From Umezawaea sp049997955 (GTDB lineage Bacteria > Actinomycetota > Actinomycetes > Mycobacteriales > Pseudonocardiaceae), in assembly GCA_049997955.1 (NCBI GenBank), contig JAEBDY010000025.1:23223-87222 (forward strand): 64,000 bases of DNA. Direction: 5' to 3'. The notes below the pieces were generated by a model, which saw only the letters and a list, made by a program, of their open reading frames with translations, searched no databases and was not told the origin of the DNA. Position 1 is the stretch's first letter. Every line of letters starts with the position of its first letter. Below, one piece after another: positions 14,265 to 24,887 of the stretch. A program made the translations under genes and the position numbers.

Positions 14265-15854
14265 GTGGACATCGTCTTCAAGGGCGCGCGGGTCGTGGAC
14301 GGCACCGGCTCGCCCGAGTACCGGGCGGACGTCGGGGTGCGCGACGGCCGGATCGCGGAGATCGGCGACCGGGTGTCCGGCGGCCGGACCGTCGACGCCG
14401 ACGGACTGGTGCTGGCGCCCGGTTTCATCGACATGCACTCCCACTCCGACCTCCAGGTGCTGGCGGAGCCGGACCACCTGGCCAAGGTGTCGCAGGGCGT
14501 GACCAGCGAGGTGCTCGGCCAGGACGGGCTGTCGTACGCACCCGTGGACGACGCCGTGCTGGAGACGCTGCGCGGGCAGCTGGCGGGGTGGAACGACGAC
14601 CCGCCCGGCTTCGACTGGAACTGGCGGTCGGTCGGCGAGTACCTCGACCGGCTCGACCGGGGCATCGCGGTGAACGCGGCGTACCTCGTGCCGCAGGGCA
14701 CCGTGCGGATGCTGTGCGTCGGTTGGGAGGACCGGCCCGCGACCGACGCCGAGGTCGACCGGATGCGGTCCGTGGTCGCGGAGTCGTTGCGGGAAGGCGC
14801 GATGGGCCTCTCGTCCGGGCTCACCTACACGCCCGGCATGTACGCGAGCACGTCGGAACTCGTCCAGCTCTGCCAGGTCACGGGCTCGCTCGGCGGCTAC
14901 TACAGCCCGCACCACCGCAGCTACGGCGCGGGCGCGCTGGAGGCGTACGCGGAGATGGTGCAGGTGTCGCTCGACTCCGGCTGCCCGCTGCACCTGGCGC
15001 ACGCCACGATGAACTTCCCGGTCAACGAGGGCCGCGCGGGCGAGCTGCTGACGCTGCTGGACAACGCCATCGCGGCGGGCGCGGACATCTCGTTGGACAC
15101 CTACCCGTACCTGCCCGGCGCGACCTACCTGTCGGCGCTGCTCCCCAGCTGGGCCACCGAGGGCGGCCCGGAGGCGACCCTCGCCCGGCTGTCCGATGTG
15201 GACACCCGCGAGCGGATCCGGGTGGACATCGAGGAAACCGGCTCGGACGGCTGCCACGGCGTGCCGGTCGACTGGGAGTCCATCGAGGTCAACGGCGTGC
15301 GGCACAGCGAGAACGCGCACCTGGTCGGGCACAGCGTTGCCGCGTCGGCGCAGTTCGCGGGCCGGACGGCCTCGGAGGTGTACTTCGACACCCTGGTGGC
15401 CGAACGGCTCGGCACGTCCTGCCTCATGCACGTCGGCCACGAGGGCAACGTGCAGGCGATCATGCGCCACCCGGCCCACACCGGCGGCAGCGACGGCCTG
15501 CTGGTCGGCGACCGGCCGCACCCGCGCGCGTGGGGCACGTTCCCCCGCTACCTCGCGCGCTACGTGCGGGAACTGGGCGTCCTCGGTCTGGAGGACTGCG
15601 TCTCCCACCTCACCGGGCGGGCCGCGAAGCGGCTGCGCCTCACCGACCGCGGCCTCGTCCGCGAGGGCTTCGCGGCGGACCTGGTCCTGTTCGACCCCGA
15701 CGAGGTCGCGGACACCGCGACCTTCGACGAACCCCGGCAGGCGGCGGTCGGCATCCCGTACGTGCTCGTGAACGGGGTGCCGGTGATCGACGGCGGTACG
15801 CACACCGGGGCGCTGCCCGGCCATTCCCTGCGCAACAACGGGAGCACGACGTGA
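14265..15854 (+). CDS. N-acyl-D-amino-acid deacylase (D-aminoacylase)
   Basis: This 529-residue amidohydrolase releases a D-amino acid and a fatty acid or acetate from N-acyl-D-amino acids. The metal-binding HxH is in GFIDMHSHSD near residues 57-59. Further family features are the QGVTSEVLGQDGLSYAP segment, GLSSGLTYTPGMYA and the late VGHEGNVQAIMRHPAH block, with the C-terminal beta-sandwich strands (GLVREGFAADLVLFDP). The GTG start is nine bases after the dehydratase stop. The stop overlaps the GTG of the permease gene, so the three genes form one operon in which the deacylase would feed the D-amino-acid dehydratase. Confidence 0.93.
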   Translation: MDIVFKGARVVDGTGSPEYRADVGVRDGRIAEIGDRVSGGRTVDADGLVLAPGFIDMHSHSDLQVLAEPDHLAKVSQGVTSEVLGQDGLSYAPVDDAVLETLRGQLAGWNDDPPGFDWNWRSVGEYLDRLDRGIAVNAAYLVPQGTVRMLCVGWEDRPATDAEVDRMRSVVAESLREGAMGLSSGLTYTPGMYASTSELVQLCQVTGSLGGYYSPHHRSYGAGALEAYAEMVQVSLDSGCPLHLAHATMNFPVNEGRAGELLTLLDNAIAAGADISLDTYPYLPGATYLSALLPSWATEGGPEATLARLSDVDTRERIRVDIEETGSDGCHGVPVDWESIEVNGVRHSENAHLVGHSVAASAQFAGRTASEVYFDTLVAERLGTSCLMHVGHEGNVQAIMRHPAHTGGSDGLLVGDRPHPRAWGTFPRYLARYVRELGVLGLEDCVSHLTGRAAKRLRLTDRGLVREGFAADLVLFDPDEVADTATFDEPRQAAVGIPYVLVNGVPVIDGGTHTGALPGHSLRNNGSTT

Positions 15855-17248
15855 TCAACTGGCTGCAACACGAAACGGGCGGGCTGCTGACCCTGTCCGC
15901 GATCAGCATCGCCCTGCTGCTGATCATGATCATCCGGTTCAAGGTCGAGCCGTTCATCGCCCTGCTGATCGCAGGTCTGCTCGTGGCGCTCGCCGCCGGC
16001 CTGCCGGTCGAAACCCTGGTCGGATCGGCCCAGAAAGCCTCGGGATCGCTGCTGGAGGGCGGTTTCGGCGGCATCCTCGGGCACATCGCCTCGATCATCG
16101 GCCTCGGCACGCTGCTCGGCGCGATCCTGGAGGCGTCCGGCGGCGCGCAGGTGCTGACCGGGTCGCTGCTCAGGGCGTTCGGCGAGAAGCGCGCGCCGCT
16201 CGCGATGGGCTTGGCGGGCCTGATCTTCGGTGTGCCGGTGTTCTTCGACATCGGCATCTTCGTGCTGGCGCCGCTGGTCTACGTGGCGGCGAAGCAGGGC
16301 GGCAAGTCGATCGTGCTGTACGCCATGCCGCTGCTCGCGGGCCTGTCGGTCATGCACGCGTTCATGCCTCCCCACCCCGGCCCGGTGGCCGCCGCGGGTC
16401 TGCTGAAGGTCGGCCTCGGCTGGATCATCATCATGGGCCTGGCGTGCGCGATCCCGGCGTGGTTCGTCGGCGGCATCCTGTACTCCACGTGGATCGGCAA
16501 GCGCATCAACGTGCCGGTGCCCGAGGAGATGCTGGCCGCGGCCGAGGAGGCCCGCGGCGAGAACGAGGTGAAGAACCCGCCGTCGCTCGGCCTGGTGCTG
16601 GGGATCATCGCGATCCCGCTGGTGCTGATCCTCGCGGGCACGTTCGGCAGCATCCTGCTGGCCAAGGGATCGCGGCTCTACGGCGTGTTCACGTTCTTCG
16701 GCACACCCGCCGTCGCGCTGACCATCGCGGTCCTGCTGGCCACGTGGCTGCTCGGCTACCGCCGCGGCATGACCCGCGACCAGCTGACCGAGCTGACCGG
16801 CAAGTCCCTCCGCCCGGTCGGCATGATCCTGCTCGTCGTCGGCGCGGGCGGCTTCTTCGGCGCCGTGCTCTCGGCGACCGGCGTCGGCAAGGTGCTCGCC
16901 ACGTCGCTGTCGGACGCGGGCCTGCCGGTGATCGCGCTGGCGTACGTCATCAGCTGCGGCCTGCGCATCGCCCAGGGTTCGGCCACCGTCGCGATCGTCA
17001 CGACCACCGGCATCGTCGCCCCGGTCGTGGCGGACCTGAACTACTCGCAGCCCCAGCTGGCGCTGCTGGTCATGTCGATCGCGGCGGGCTCGATCATCGC
17101 CTCGCACGTGAACGACGGCGGCTTCTGGATCGTCTCGCGCTACTTCGGCCTGTCGGTCAAGGAGACGCTCCAGACGTGGACCGTCCTGGAGACCGTGCTG
17201 TCCGTGGTCGGCTTCATCATGGCTGCCGGGTTGAGCCTGGTCTTCTAG
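15851..17248 (+). CDS. GntP family (gluconate:H+ symporter-type) permease
   Basis: This 465-residue, highly hydrophobic protein has about 12-14 predicted membrane helices. GntP signatures are present: IIGLGTLLGAILEASGGAQ, FGVPVFFDIGIFVLAPL, HAFMPPHPGPVAAA and ASHVNDGGFWIVSRYFG. Members import gluconate or related hydroxy acids with protons, and some family members carry D-serine. In this operon import of a D-amino acid or an N-acyl derivative is the likely role. The GTG start overlaps the D-aminoacylase stop (GTGA). Confidence 0.93.
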   Translation: MINWLQHETGGLLTLSAISIALLLIMIIRFKVEPFIALLIAGLLVALAAGLPVETLVGSAQKASGSLLEGGFGGILGHIASIIGLGTLLGAILEASGGAQVLTGSLLRAFGEKRAPLAMGLAGLIFGVPVFFDIGIFVLAPLVYVAAKQGGKSIVLYAMPLLAGLSVMHAFMPPHPGPVAAAGLLKVGLGWIIIMGLACAIPAWFVGGILYSTWIGKRINVPVPEEMLAAAEEARGENEVKNPPSLGLVLGIIAIPLVLILAGTFGSILLAKGSRLYGVFTFFGTPAVALTIAVLLATWLLGYRRGMTRDQLTELTGKSLRPVGMILLVVGAGGFFGAVLSATGVGKVLATSLSDAGLPVIALAYVISCGLRIAQGSATVAIVTTTGIVAPVVADLNYSQPQLALLVMSIAAGSIIASHVNDGGFWIVSRYFGLSVKETLQTWTVLETVLSVVGFIMAAGLSLVF

Positions 17249-17249
17249 C

Positions 17250-17313
17250 GTCGTCCGACAACGGAAAGGCCCGCCCGGCGCGTTCGCCGAGCGGGCCTTC
17301 CCGTTGGGACGAC
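17250..17313. terminator. Extended bidirectional terminator after gntP
   Basis: A very long interrupted stem starts two bases after the permease stop. GTCGTCC pairs with GGACGAC at the outside, CAACGG with CCGTTG next, and AAGGCCCGC with GCGGGCCTT inside. Its left arm ends the permease operon and its right arm touches the stop of the convergent lipoprotein gene. Confidence 0.8.
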
Positions 17314-18530
17314 TAGGCTCCGGCCTTCTTGCCCTCCGGGGTGGAGACGAACCAGGTGCCGCCGACGCCCTGGCCCTTGGCCTCGCCGCAGATCTTGTCC
17401 TCGGCGAAGGTGTACAGCGGCTTGCCCGCGATGGTGAGCTGCTTGCCGCCGTCCTCACGGGTGATCGTGCTGATCAGCACCTTGTCGACGCCCTGCACCT
17501 CGAAGGCGTCCGAGGTCACGAGGGCGGGCGGCCACTTGACCGCGCAGTCACCGGCGCAGGTGGAGAGGTCCGCGGTGTCCTTGTCGAACGTGTACAGGGT
17601 CATGCCGCCCTTGTCGGTCAGCACGGTGCCCAGGGTGCCGACGGACGCCGTGGTCAGCGCGAGCTCCTTGTTCTCGGTGGCCTTCTGGCCGTCCGGGGAG
17701 GAGGCGAACCACGTGCCCTTGAAGCCCTGGCCCTTGGCGTCACCGGGAGCCTTGTCCTCGGACGACGTGTACAGCGGCCAGCCCTTGGCGGTGACCTGCT
17801 TGGTGCCGTCCTTGCGGAGCACGGTGCCGAGCACGGCCTTGTCGACGCCCTGCACCTGGAGGTCGTCCGACGTGGTGAGCACCGGCGGGAACTTCTTCGC
17901 GCACTCCCCGTCGCAGTTGGAGACCGAGGGGCTCGTGGTGTCGTCGTCGAAGCGGTACACGGTCCGACCGGTGCCGCTGGTCAGCACGGTGCCGAGGCCG
18001 GGGACGACCGCGGTGGCGAGCACCGGTCCGGCGTTCTGCCCGGCCTTCTTGCCCTCCGGGGTCGCGGCGAACCACACACCGCCGACGCCTTGGCCCTTGA
18101 CGTCGCCGGGACCGGTGTCCTCGGCGAACTCGTAGAGCGCCCACCCCGCGACCGTCAGCTGCCTGGTGCCGTCCTTGCGCGTCAGGGTCGACACCAGTGC
18201 CTTGTCGACGCCCTGCACCTCGACCTCCCCCTCGGGGGCCAGCGCGGGCGGCCACTGCGCCTCGCAGTCGTCGAAGCAGGTCGACGTCGGCGGATCGGTC
18301 TCGTCCTTGTCGAAGCGGTACAACGTCTTCCCGTTGCTGCCGGTCAGAACCTGGCCCAGGTCACCGACCTTCGCGGAGGTCAGCGCGACCACCTTGCCCT
18401 GCACCAACTTCTGCGCTCCGGACTCGACGTTGGGGGACCCCGCCGTCGTGGCCGTTTGACCGCACGCGCTCAACAACGTGAGCCCGAGCACAGCCGCCGT
18501 CCCGAAAATGGCCGCACGAGTACCAGACAT
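17313..18530 (-). CDS. Lipoprotein with three secreted repeats (PF03640/COG4315-like)
   Basis: This 405-residue lipoprotein has a signal peptide and a lipobox (LTLLSAC, Cys23). Three homologous units of about 115 residues follow, at roughly 50-165, 175-285 and 295-400. Each begins LGxVLTxxxGxTLYRFDxD, has a Cys-x3-Cys-x3-W/F-P-P motif (CFDDCEAQWPP, CDGECAKKFPP, CAGDCAVKWPP) and ends with YxFAEDxxxGDxKGQG plus W-F. This is the secreted repeat family of unknown function common in actinobacteria, probably outside the cell and perhaps redox-sensitive through the Cys pairs. An AAGGAGG site precedes the ATG. A SigL-like ECF promoter lies upstream, which suggests envelope-stress control. Confidence 0.9.
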   Translation of the reverse strand: MSGTRAAIFGTAAVLGLTLLSACGQTATTAGSPNVESGAQKLVQGKVVALTSAKVGDLGQVLTGSNGKTLYRFDKDETDPPTSTCFDDCEAQWPPALAPEGEVEVQGVDKALVSTLTRKDGTRQLTVAGWALYEFAEDTGPGDVKGQGVGGVWFAATPEGKKAGQNAGPVLATAVVPGLGTVLTSGTGRTVYRFDDDTTSPSVSNCDGECAKKFPPVLTTSDDLQVQGVDKAVLGTVLRKDGTKQVTAKGWPLYTSSEDKAPGDAKGQGFKGTWFASSPDGQKATENKELALTTASVGTLGTVLTDKGGMTLYTFDKDTADLSTCAGDCAVKWPPALVTSDAFEVQGVDKVLISTITREDGGKQLTIAGKPLYTFAEDKICGEAKGQGVGGTWFVSTPEGKKAGA

Positions 18531-18588
18531 GGCGCAAACCTCCTTGGATGGTCGCTCGCACCCCTGTTCGCGGCGACCGACTGCCCAC

Positions 18589-18616
18589 TACACGGACAGC
18601 GCGCCGGAAAGGTTCA
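18589..18616 (-). promoter_or_regulatory. ECF sigma-factor promoter, SigL-like
   Basis: On the minus strand TGAACC is followed by exactly 16 bases and CGTGTA. This matches the TGAACC-N16-CGTGTA pattern described for mycobacterial SigL-dependent promoters. It is about 60 bases upstream of the repeat lipoprotein's ATG, in the right orientation. No ECF sigma gene is in the window. Confidence 0.6.
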
Positions 18617-18635
18617 AAACTTCTTCGAAGATTTT

Positions 18636-19127
18636 TCAGATGCCGTTGCCCAGCGGGTTCACCCGCACCAGGGCACCCCTGGTGAACCCGGCCAGGTAGG
18701 TCCGCAGGCCGCGCTCGCCGTGGCGCATCATCAGCTCGTGGTTCGCCACGAGCGCGGGCCGGAGCAGCGGCCCCAGCATCCGCAGCAGCGGCTTCCGCAC
18801 CGTCACCACCTGCTCGTAGACCAGCCGCGTGCCCTGCTCGTGCCGCTGGACCCGCCACCCCACGGTCCCGTCGAGGTCGCCTTCGAGGGTGGCGACCAGG
18901 ACTCCGCGCTCCGCGTCCCTGGTGTGGTGGCTCGCCTCGAACACCAGCTCGTACGGCAGGAACGACCGGCAGTGCAGCTCCGCCCGCTCCTCGCCGATCT
19001 GGACCGCCCGGCGCACCTCCTGCCACCAGAGCGGGTAGCTGCCCAGGTCGGCGAGGACGTCGAAGGCGTCGGAGGGGGAGCAGTCGACCTGCCAGACGCT
19101 GCGGAAGCGGTAGCGGTTCAGCGGCAC
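18636..19127 (-). CDS. SRPBCC (polyketide cyclase/START-like) family protein
   Basis: This 163-residue protein has the helix-grip fold pattern: NRYRFRSVWQVDCSPSDAFDVLADLGSYPLWWQEV at the start, alternating beta strands (GVLVATLEGDLDGTVGWRV, GTRLVYEQVVTV) and a long C-terminal helix. Such proteins bind hydrophobic ligands or act as cyclases or dehydratases; no catalytic residues can be assigned. The GTG at 19127 is chosen because the conserved domain begins immediately. Upstream residues are low-quality, and a GATACT lies just before it, allowing a leaderless transcript. Confidence 0.75.
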   Translation of the reverse strand: MPLNRYRFRSVWQVDCSPSDAFDVLADLGSYPLWWQEVRRAVQIGEERAELHCRSFLPYELVFEASHHTRDAERGVLVATLEGDLDGTVGWRVQRHEQGTRLVYEQVVTVRKPLLRMLGPLLRPALVANHELMMRHGERGLRTYLAGFTRGALVRVNPLGNGI

Positions 19128-19252
19128 CCGGCGAGTATCACCAAGCCCTGCGGCGAAGTGCTCGACGGAAAGTGCCGCTTCACCCGATCGGCCGGTCAAA
19201 AGCTACTCAGCGCATGTCTCGGCGCATGTCTCGGCGGGTCGACCGCCCGACG

Positions 19253-21046
19253 TCAGCCCGCCAACCGCCGCAGCCGGGCGAAGACGGCGCGGAGCTCTCG
19301 CGGCACGTCGTCGGGCCGTCGCAGGCGCAGGGCGACCTCCGCGGCGAGCGAGGACTTGCGCGGCGGCGCGCCCTCGCCGTGCTCGCGCAGCAGCGAGCTC
19401 ACGCGATCACCGAACTTCCGCTGCCCCCGCAGCGCCGCGAAGTCCTCCGGCGACCAGTGCCGGTCGCGGCGGGGCCACGCCTCGTTCGCGGTGGCCGCCC
19501 ACGTCGTGTCGTCGAACAGCTCCTCGACCTCGTCCTCCAGCACCAGGACTCGGTCGTCGCCGAACCTCCTCGTCAGGTTGTCCCGGCGGAACGCGGCGTC
19601 CTGCTCCGCGCTGTCGGCGTCGAGCACCAGCAGCACGTTCCGGCCGTGCTCGTGCAGGTACTCGGCCAGGCGGAGCGCGCCCGCGTTGCCGCCGCACGAC
19701 CACAGGGCGATGCCCGCGGCCTGGAGGGGCAGCCCCTCGGACAGGGAGAACAGGATCGGGAGCGACTGCCGCTCGGTGTCGCCCTCGACGGCGAGGAAGC
19801 ACCGCTCGTGCAGCAGGACGGAGTTGCGCAGGCCCACGGCCGCGGCCACGGCGCCCAGGTGGCGGTCGAAGGGGTGGTCGCCTGCGCCGAGCCGCTCCAC
19901 GCGGGTGCGGCGACGCTCGTCCAGCGCCAGCAGGACGACGTCGCTGATGTCCACGCCGTCGATGAGGTTCAGGGAGTGCGTGGCCACGACGACGCTGACG
20001 TGGGCGACCTCGCCCTGGTCGCGAATGAGCCGCATGACCTCGCGCTGGTAGTGGTAGTCCAGGTGCGTGTCCGGCTCGTCGTAGACCACGATGACCTGCA
20101 CCGGAGGACCGCTCTCGGCGGCGTCCTCGTCGGTCTGCCGCTGCTCGGCCAGCATCTCGGTCGTGGCCTCCCACACCGCCATGGAGATCCGGCGGGCGCT
20201 GCCCAGACCGGAGCGGTCCAGCCGCACCAGCTCGCCCGACGAGCGTTCGAGGCGCAGCGACGTGGCCTGGAGGAAGTGGGAGGTGGCCACCTTGGGGTCC
20301 ACGGTGACGGCGGCGATGTCCCCGCACCGCGCGACGATGTGGTCGGCCAGCGGCTTGGCCTCGACCGCGAGCCACCGCTGCGCGTCGACCTCCAACTCGT
20401 GGACCCGGCTGCGCATCCCGTCCTCGGCCAGGTAGTCCTTCAACCGCAGCGTCAACGCGGACTTGACCGCGGCCTCCGGCTCCAGGTCCCGCCCCTCGAA
20501 CGCGGCGATCCGAGGTAGACGACCGGTCAGCCCCGGCGGCACGCCGGTCCACCCCTCACCGCTGGAGTGCTCGACCCCGTACGCGTGCAACGCGGCCAGC
20601 AGGAACGGCTTGGTCGGCTTCTCCGGCCGCAACCCGAACCTCTTCACCAGCTCCTTCAGGTCGGGAACCAGCTTGGCGTGCAGCTCCCGCAACTCCTCGT
20701 CGTCCGGCAACGCGGCCCAGATCTCGTACACGGGCGAGAGTTCGGCGTCCACCCGACGCCGAACCTTCACCTCGGCGGGCAACCCCAGCCGCTCCCGCTC
20801 CCACTCGTCGAGCCGGAAGACACCGACCACCTCCGTGAGCGGACACCGCACACCGGACTCGCCTTCGAGGTAGGTGCGGTCCTCCTCGGTCGGCAGGTAG
20901 TCGCCGACCAGGAACGCCAACGCGCTGAGGGCGGCGGACTTCCCGCCGTCGTTCGGCCCGGCGAGGATGGTCGGACCGCTGATCGGGATGTCCGCCACGT
21001 CGGCGAGCGAACGAAAACCGCTTACTGAGAACCGTTCCAGGTGCAC
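19253..21046 (-). CDS. OLD-family ATPase with C-terminal TOPRIM nuclease domain
   Basis: This 597-residue protein has an ABC/SMC-like ATPase (start FSVSGFRSLADV, Walker A GPNDGGKS at residues 30-37, Walker B VIVVYDEPDTHLD near 320, H-loop VVATHS near 350). A TOPRIM domain follows, with glutamate in FLAVEGDTER near 420 and the D-x-D pair in LLVLDADSAEQ near 475. This is the layout of overcoming-lysogenization-defect (OLD) nucleases, which nick or degrade DNA. Relatives act alone in phage exclusion or as GajA beside a helicase in Gabija. No helicase gene adjoins this one, so it looks like a solitary (class 1) member. The ATG is the first codon of the conserved MHLERFSVSGFRSL motif. A 970-base repeat-rich gap lies upstream. 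Confidence 0.85.
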   Translation of the reverse strand: MHLERFSVSGFRSLADVADIPISGPTILAGPNDGGKSAALSALAFLVGDYLPTEEDRTYLEGESGVRCPLTEVVGVFRLDEWERERLGLPAEVKVRRRVDAELSPVYEIWAALPDDEELRELHAKLVPDLKELVKRFGLRPEKPTKPFLLAALHAYGVEHSSGEGWTGVPPGLTGRLPRIAAFEGRDLEPEAAVKSALTLRLKDYLAEDGMRSRVHELEVDAQRWLAVEAKPLADHIVARCGDIAAVTVDPKVATSHFLQATSLRLERSSGELVRLDRSGLGSARRISMAVWEATTEMLAEQRQTDEDAAESGPPVQVIVVYDEPDTHLDYHYQREVMRLIRDQGEVAHVSVVVATHSLNLIDGVDISDVVLLALDERRRTRVERLGAGDHPFDRHLGAVAAAVGLRNSVLLHERCFLAVEGDTERQSLPILFSLSEGLPLQAAGIALWSCGGNAGALRLAEYLHEHGRNVLLVLDADSAEQDAAFRRDNLTRRFGDDRVLVLEDEVEELFDDTTWAATANEAWPRRDRHWSPEDFAALRGQRKFGDRVSSLLREHGEGAPPRKSSLAAEVALRLRRPDDVPRELRAVFARLRRLAG

Positions 21047-21276
21047 CGGGCAACCCTACGTGGATCCACGTGTGCGGCCGGCTTCACGAAAGTGGTCGAA
21101 TTGGGTGGAATATCTTTTGTGGCAACGATGTTCGTGGGTTGTTCGGGTGGGACGGTTGTGGTTCGGGTGGTGGGGCGTTGGTCGCGCGGGGGTGAGGTTC
21201 TGCGGTGAGGCGGGTGGTGTTGTTGGTGGGAGGTGTGGAGTTCTGGGGTGTTGGCCGGGTGAGCGGGCTGAGGTGT

Positions 21277-21365
21277 TGAGATGCCGGGCCCCCAGAGCGA
21301 GGTGTCGGGCCGCCAGGCCGAGGTGCGTGGCCGCCAGGCCGCCCACGCGTCAGGCCGCCAGGCTA
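21277..21365. repeat. Degenerate 21-bp tandem repeat
   Basis: Read on the minus strand, four units begin GCCTGGCGGCC or close variants, each followed by about 10 variable bases ending in ACCTCG or similar. Three are directly adjacent at 21-base spacing and the fourth is offset by three bases. The period is a multiple of three and reads as W-R-P repeats in one frame, but no supported gene contains it. Confidence 0.55.
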
Positions 21366-21420
21366 CCGAGCTTGGATTCGTCACCCCGCTCGCTTAATTG
21401 TCTCAAATCTTTGACCTTGA

Positions 21421-21451
21421 TTTGTCAAGGCGGGAAAGATGTCTTGACAAA
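21421..21451 (+). repeat. Hairpin element copy 1 (loop GGGAAAGAT)
   Basis: Arms TTTGTCAAGGC and GTCTTGACAAA pair over 11 positions (one G-U) around the nine-base loop GGGAAAGAT. The same loop and core stem recur in inverted orientation at 21861-21915. Confidence 0.7.
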
Positions 21452-21860
21452 CGAAGATCAAAGACGAGGGCGCTTCGGATCGGGGCGGCGGGGGAAGTGC
21501 GGGCGCCTGGCGGGTTGCGTGCTTCCGCTTGCGCCCGCGGGATTGCATCCTTCCACTTGGGCCGTGGTGGGCTGAGGTCGTTGTCGCGCTTGAACTTGCG
21601 GGTTCGGTCGCGCTCTCGTGCTAGCGCGACAGCGAGCCAAGGCCATAAGGCCACCGAGCCACCGAGCCACCGAGCGGAGTTACCTCCACCCGTGCGACTT
21701 CCATGAGTCCACTTCGGCCTCGATGAGCCAGAAACCGCACTGGCCGCAGATCTCGCCCACAAACCAACCCGAGACACCTGTCGACCCACGCACTCCCAGG
21801 GTCAGGGCTTTACCGGCGCGAGCCGGTCTTCTCCCTGGCCCCGATCCCAAGCGCCCTCAG

Positions 21861-21915
21861 GTGCAGGTTTGCCTTGTCAAGGCATCTTTCCCGCCTTGAC
21901 AAGGCAAACCTGCAC
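21861..21915 (-). repeat. Hairpin element copy 2, perfect 23-bp inverted repeat
   Basis: Perfect 23-bp arms (GTGCAGGTTTGCCTTGTCAAGGC and its exact complement) flank a nine-base loop that reads GGGAAAGAT on the minus strand, identical to copy 1. It ends about 105 bases past the uvrA stop, so it might also terminate uvrA transcripts, although no U tract follows. Confidence 0.8.
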
Positions 21916-22019
21916 AGTGAGACAATGAGAAATCGGGGTCGCTCCCCCACTCGCAGTCCACAACATCAAGACCCAACCCAAGATGCAGACCACGATCACC
22001 CAACCCGGAGGCCAGGCAC

Positions 22020-24887
<2,868 letters not shown>

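Larger units (their letters stand above)
21047..22019. other. Noncoding repeat island between the OLD-family gene and uvrA
   Basis: I see no convincing gene in these 970 bases; all frames are short and of poor composition. The segment holds a degenerate 21-base tandem repeat (about 21277-21365) and two inverted copies of a hairpin with the identical loop GGGAAAGAT (21421-21451 and 21861-21915). It also has a pair of related 19-base direct repeats spaced 28 bases apart (21515 and 21543), and three tandem GCCACCGA units (21650-21673). Base composition is lower in GC than the flanks. Confidence 0.7.

Noticed and set aside
12921..15824. A 967-residue minus-strand open frame
   Set aside because: It is the antisense shadow of the dehydratase and D-aminoacylase genes, with low-complexity composition and no recognisable domain.
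21650..21673. Possible CRISPR-like short repeats (GCCACCGA x3)
   Set aside because: The units are directly adjacent octamers without spacers and no cas genes are present.
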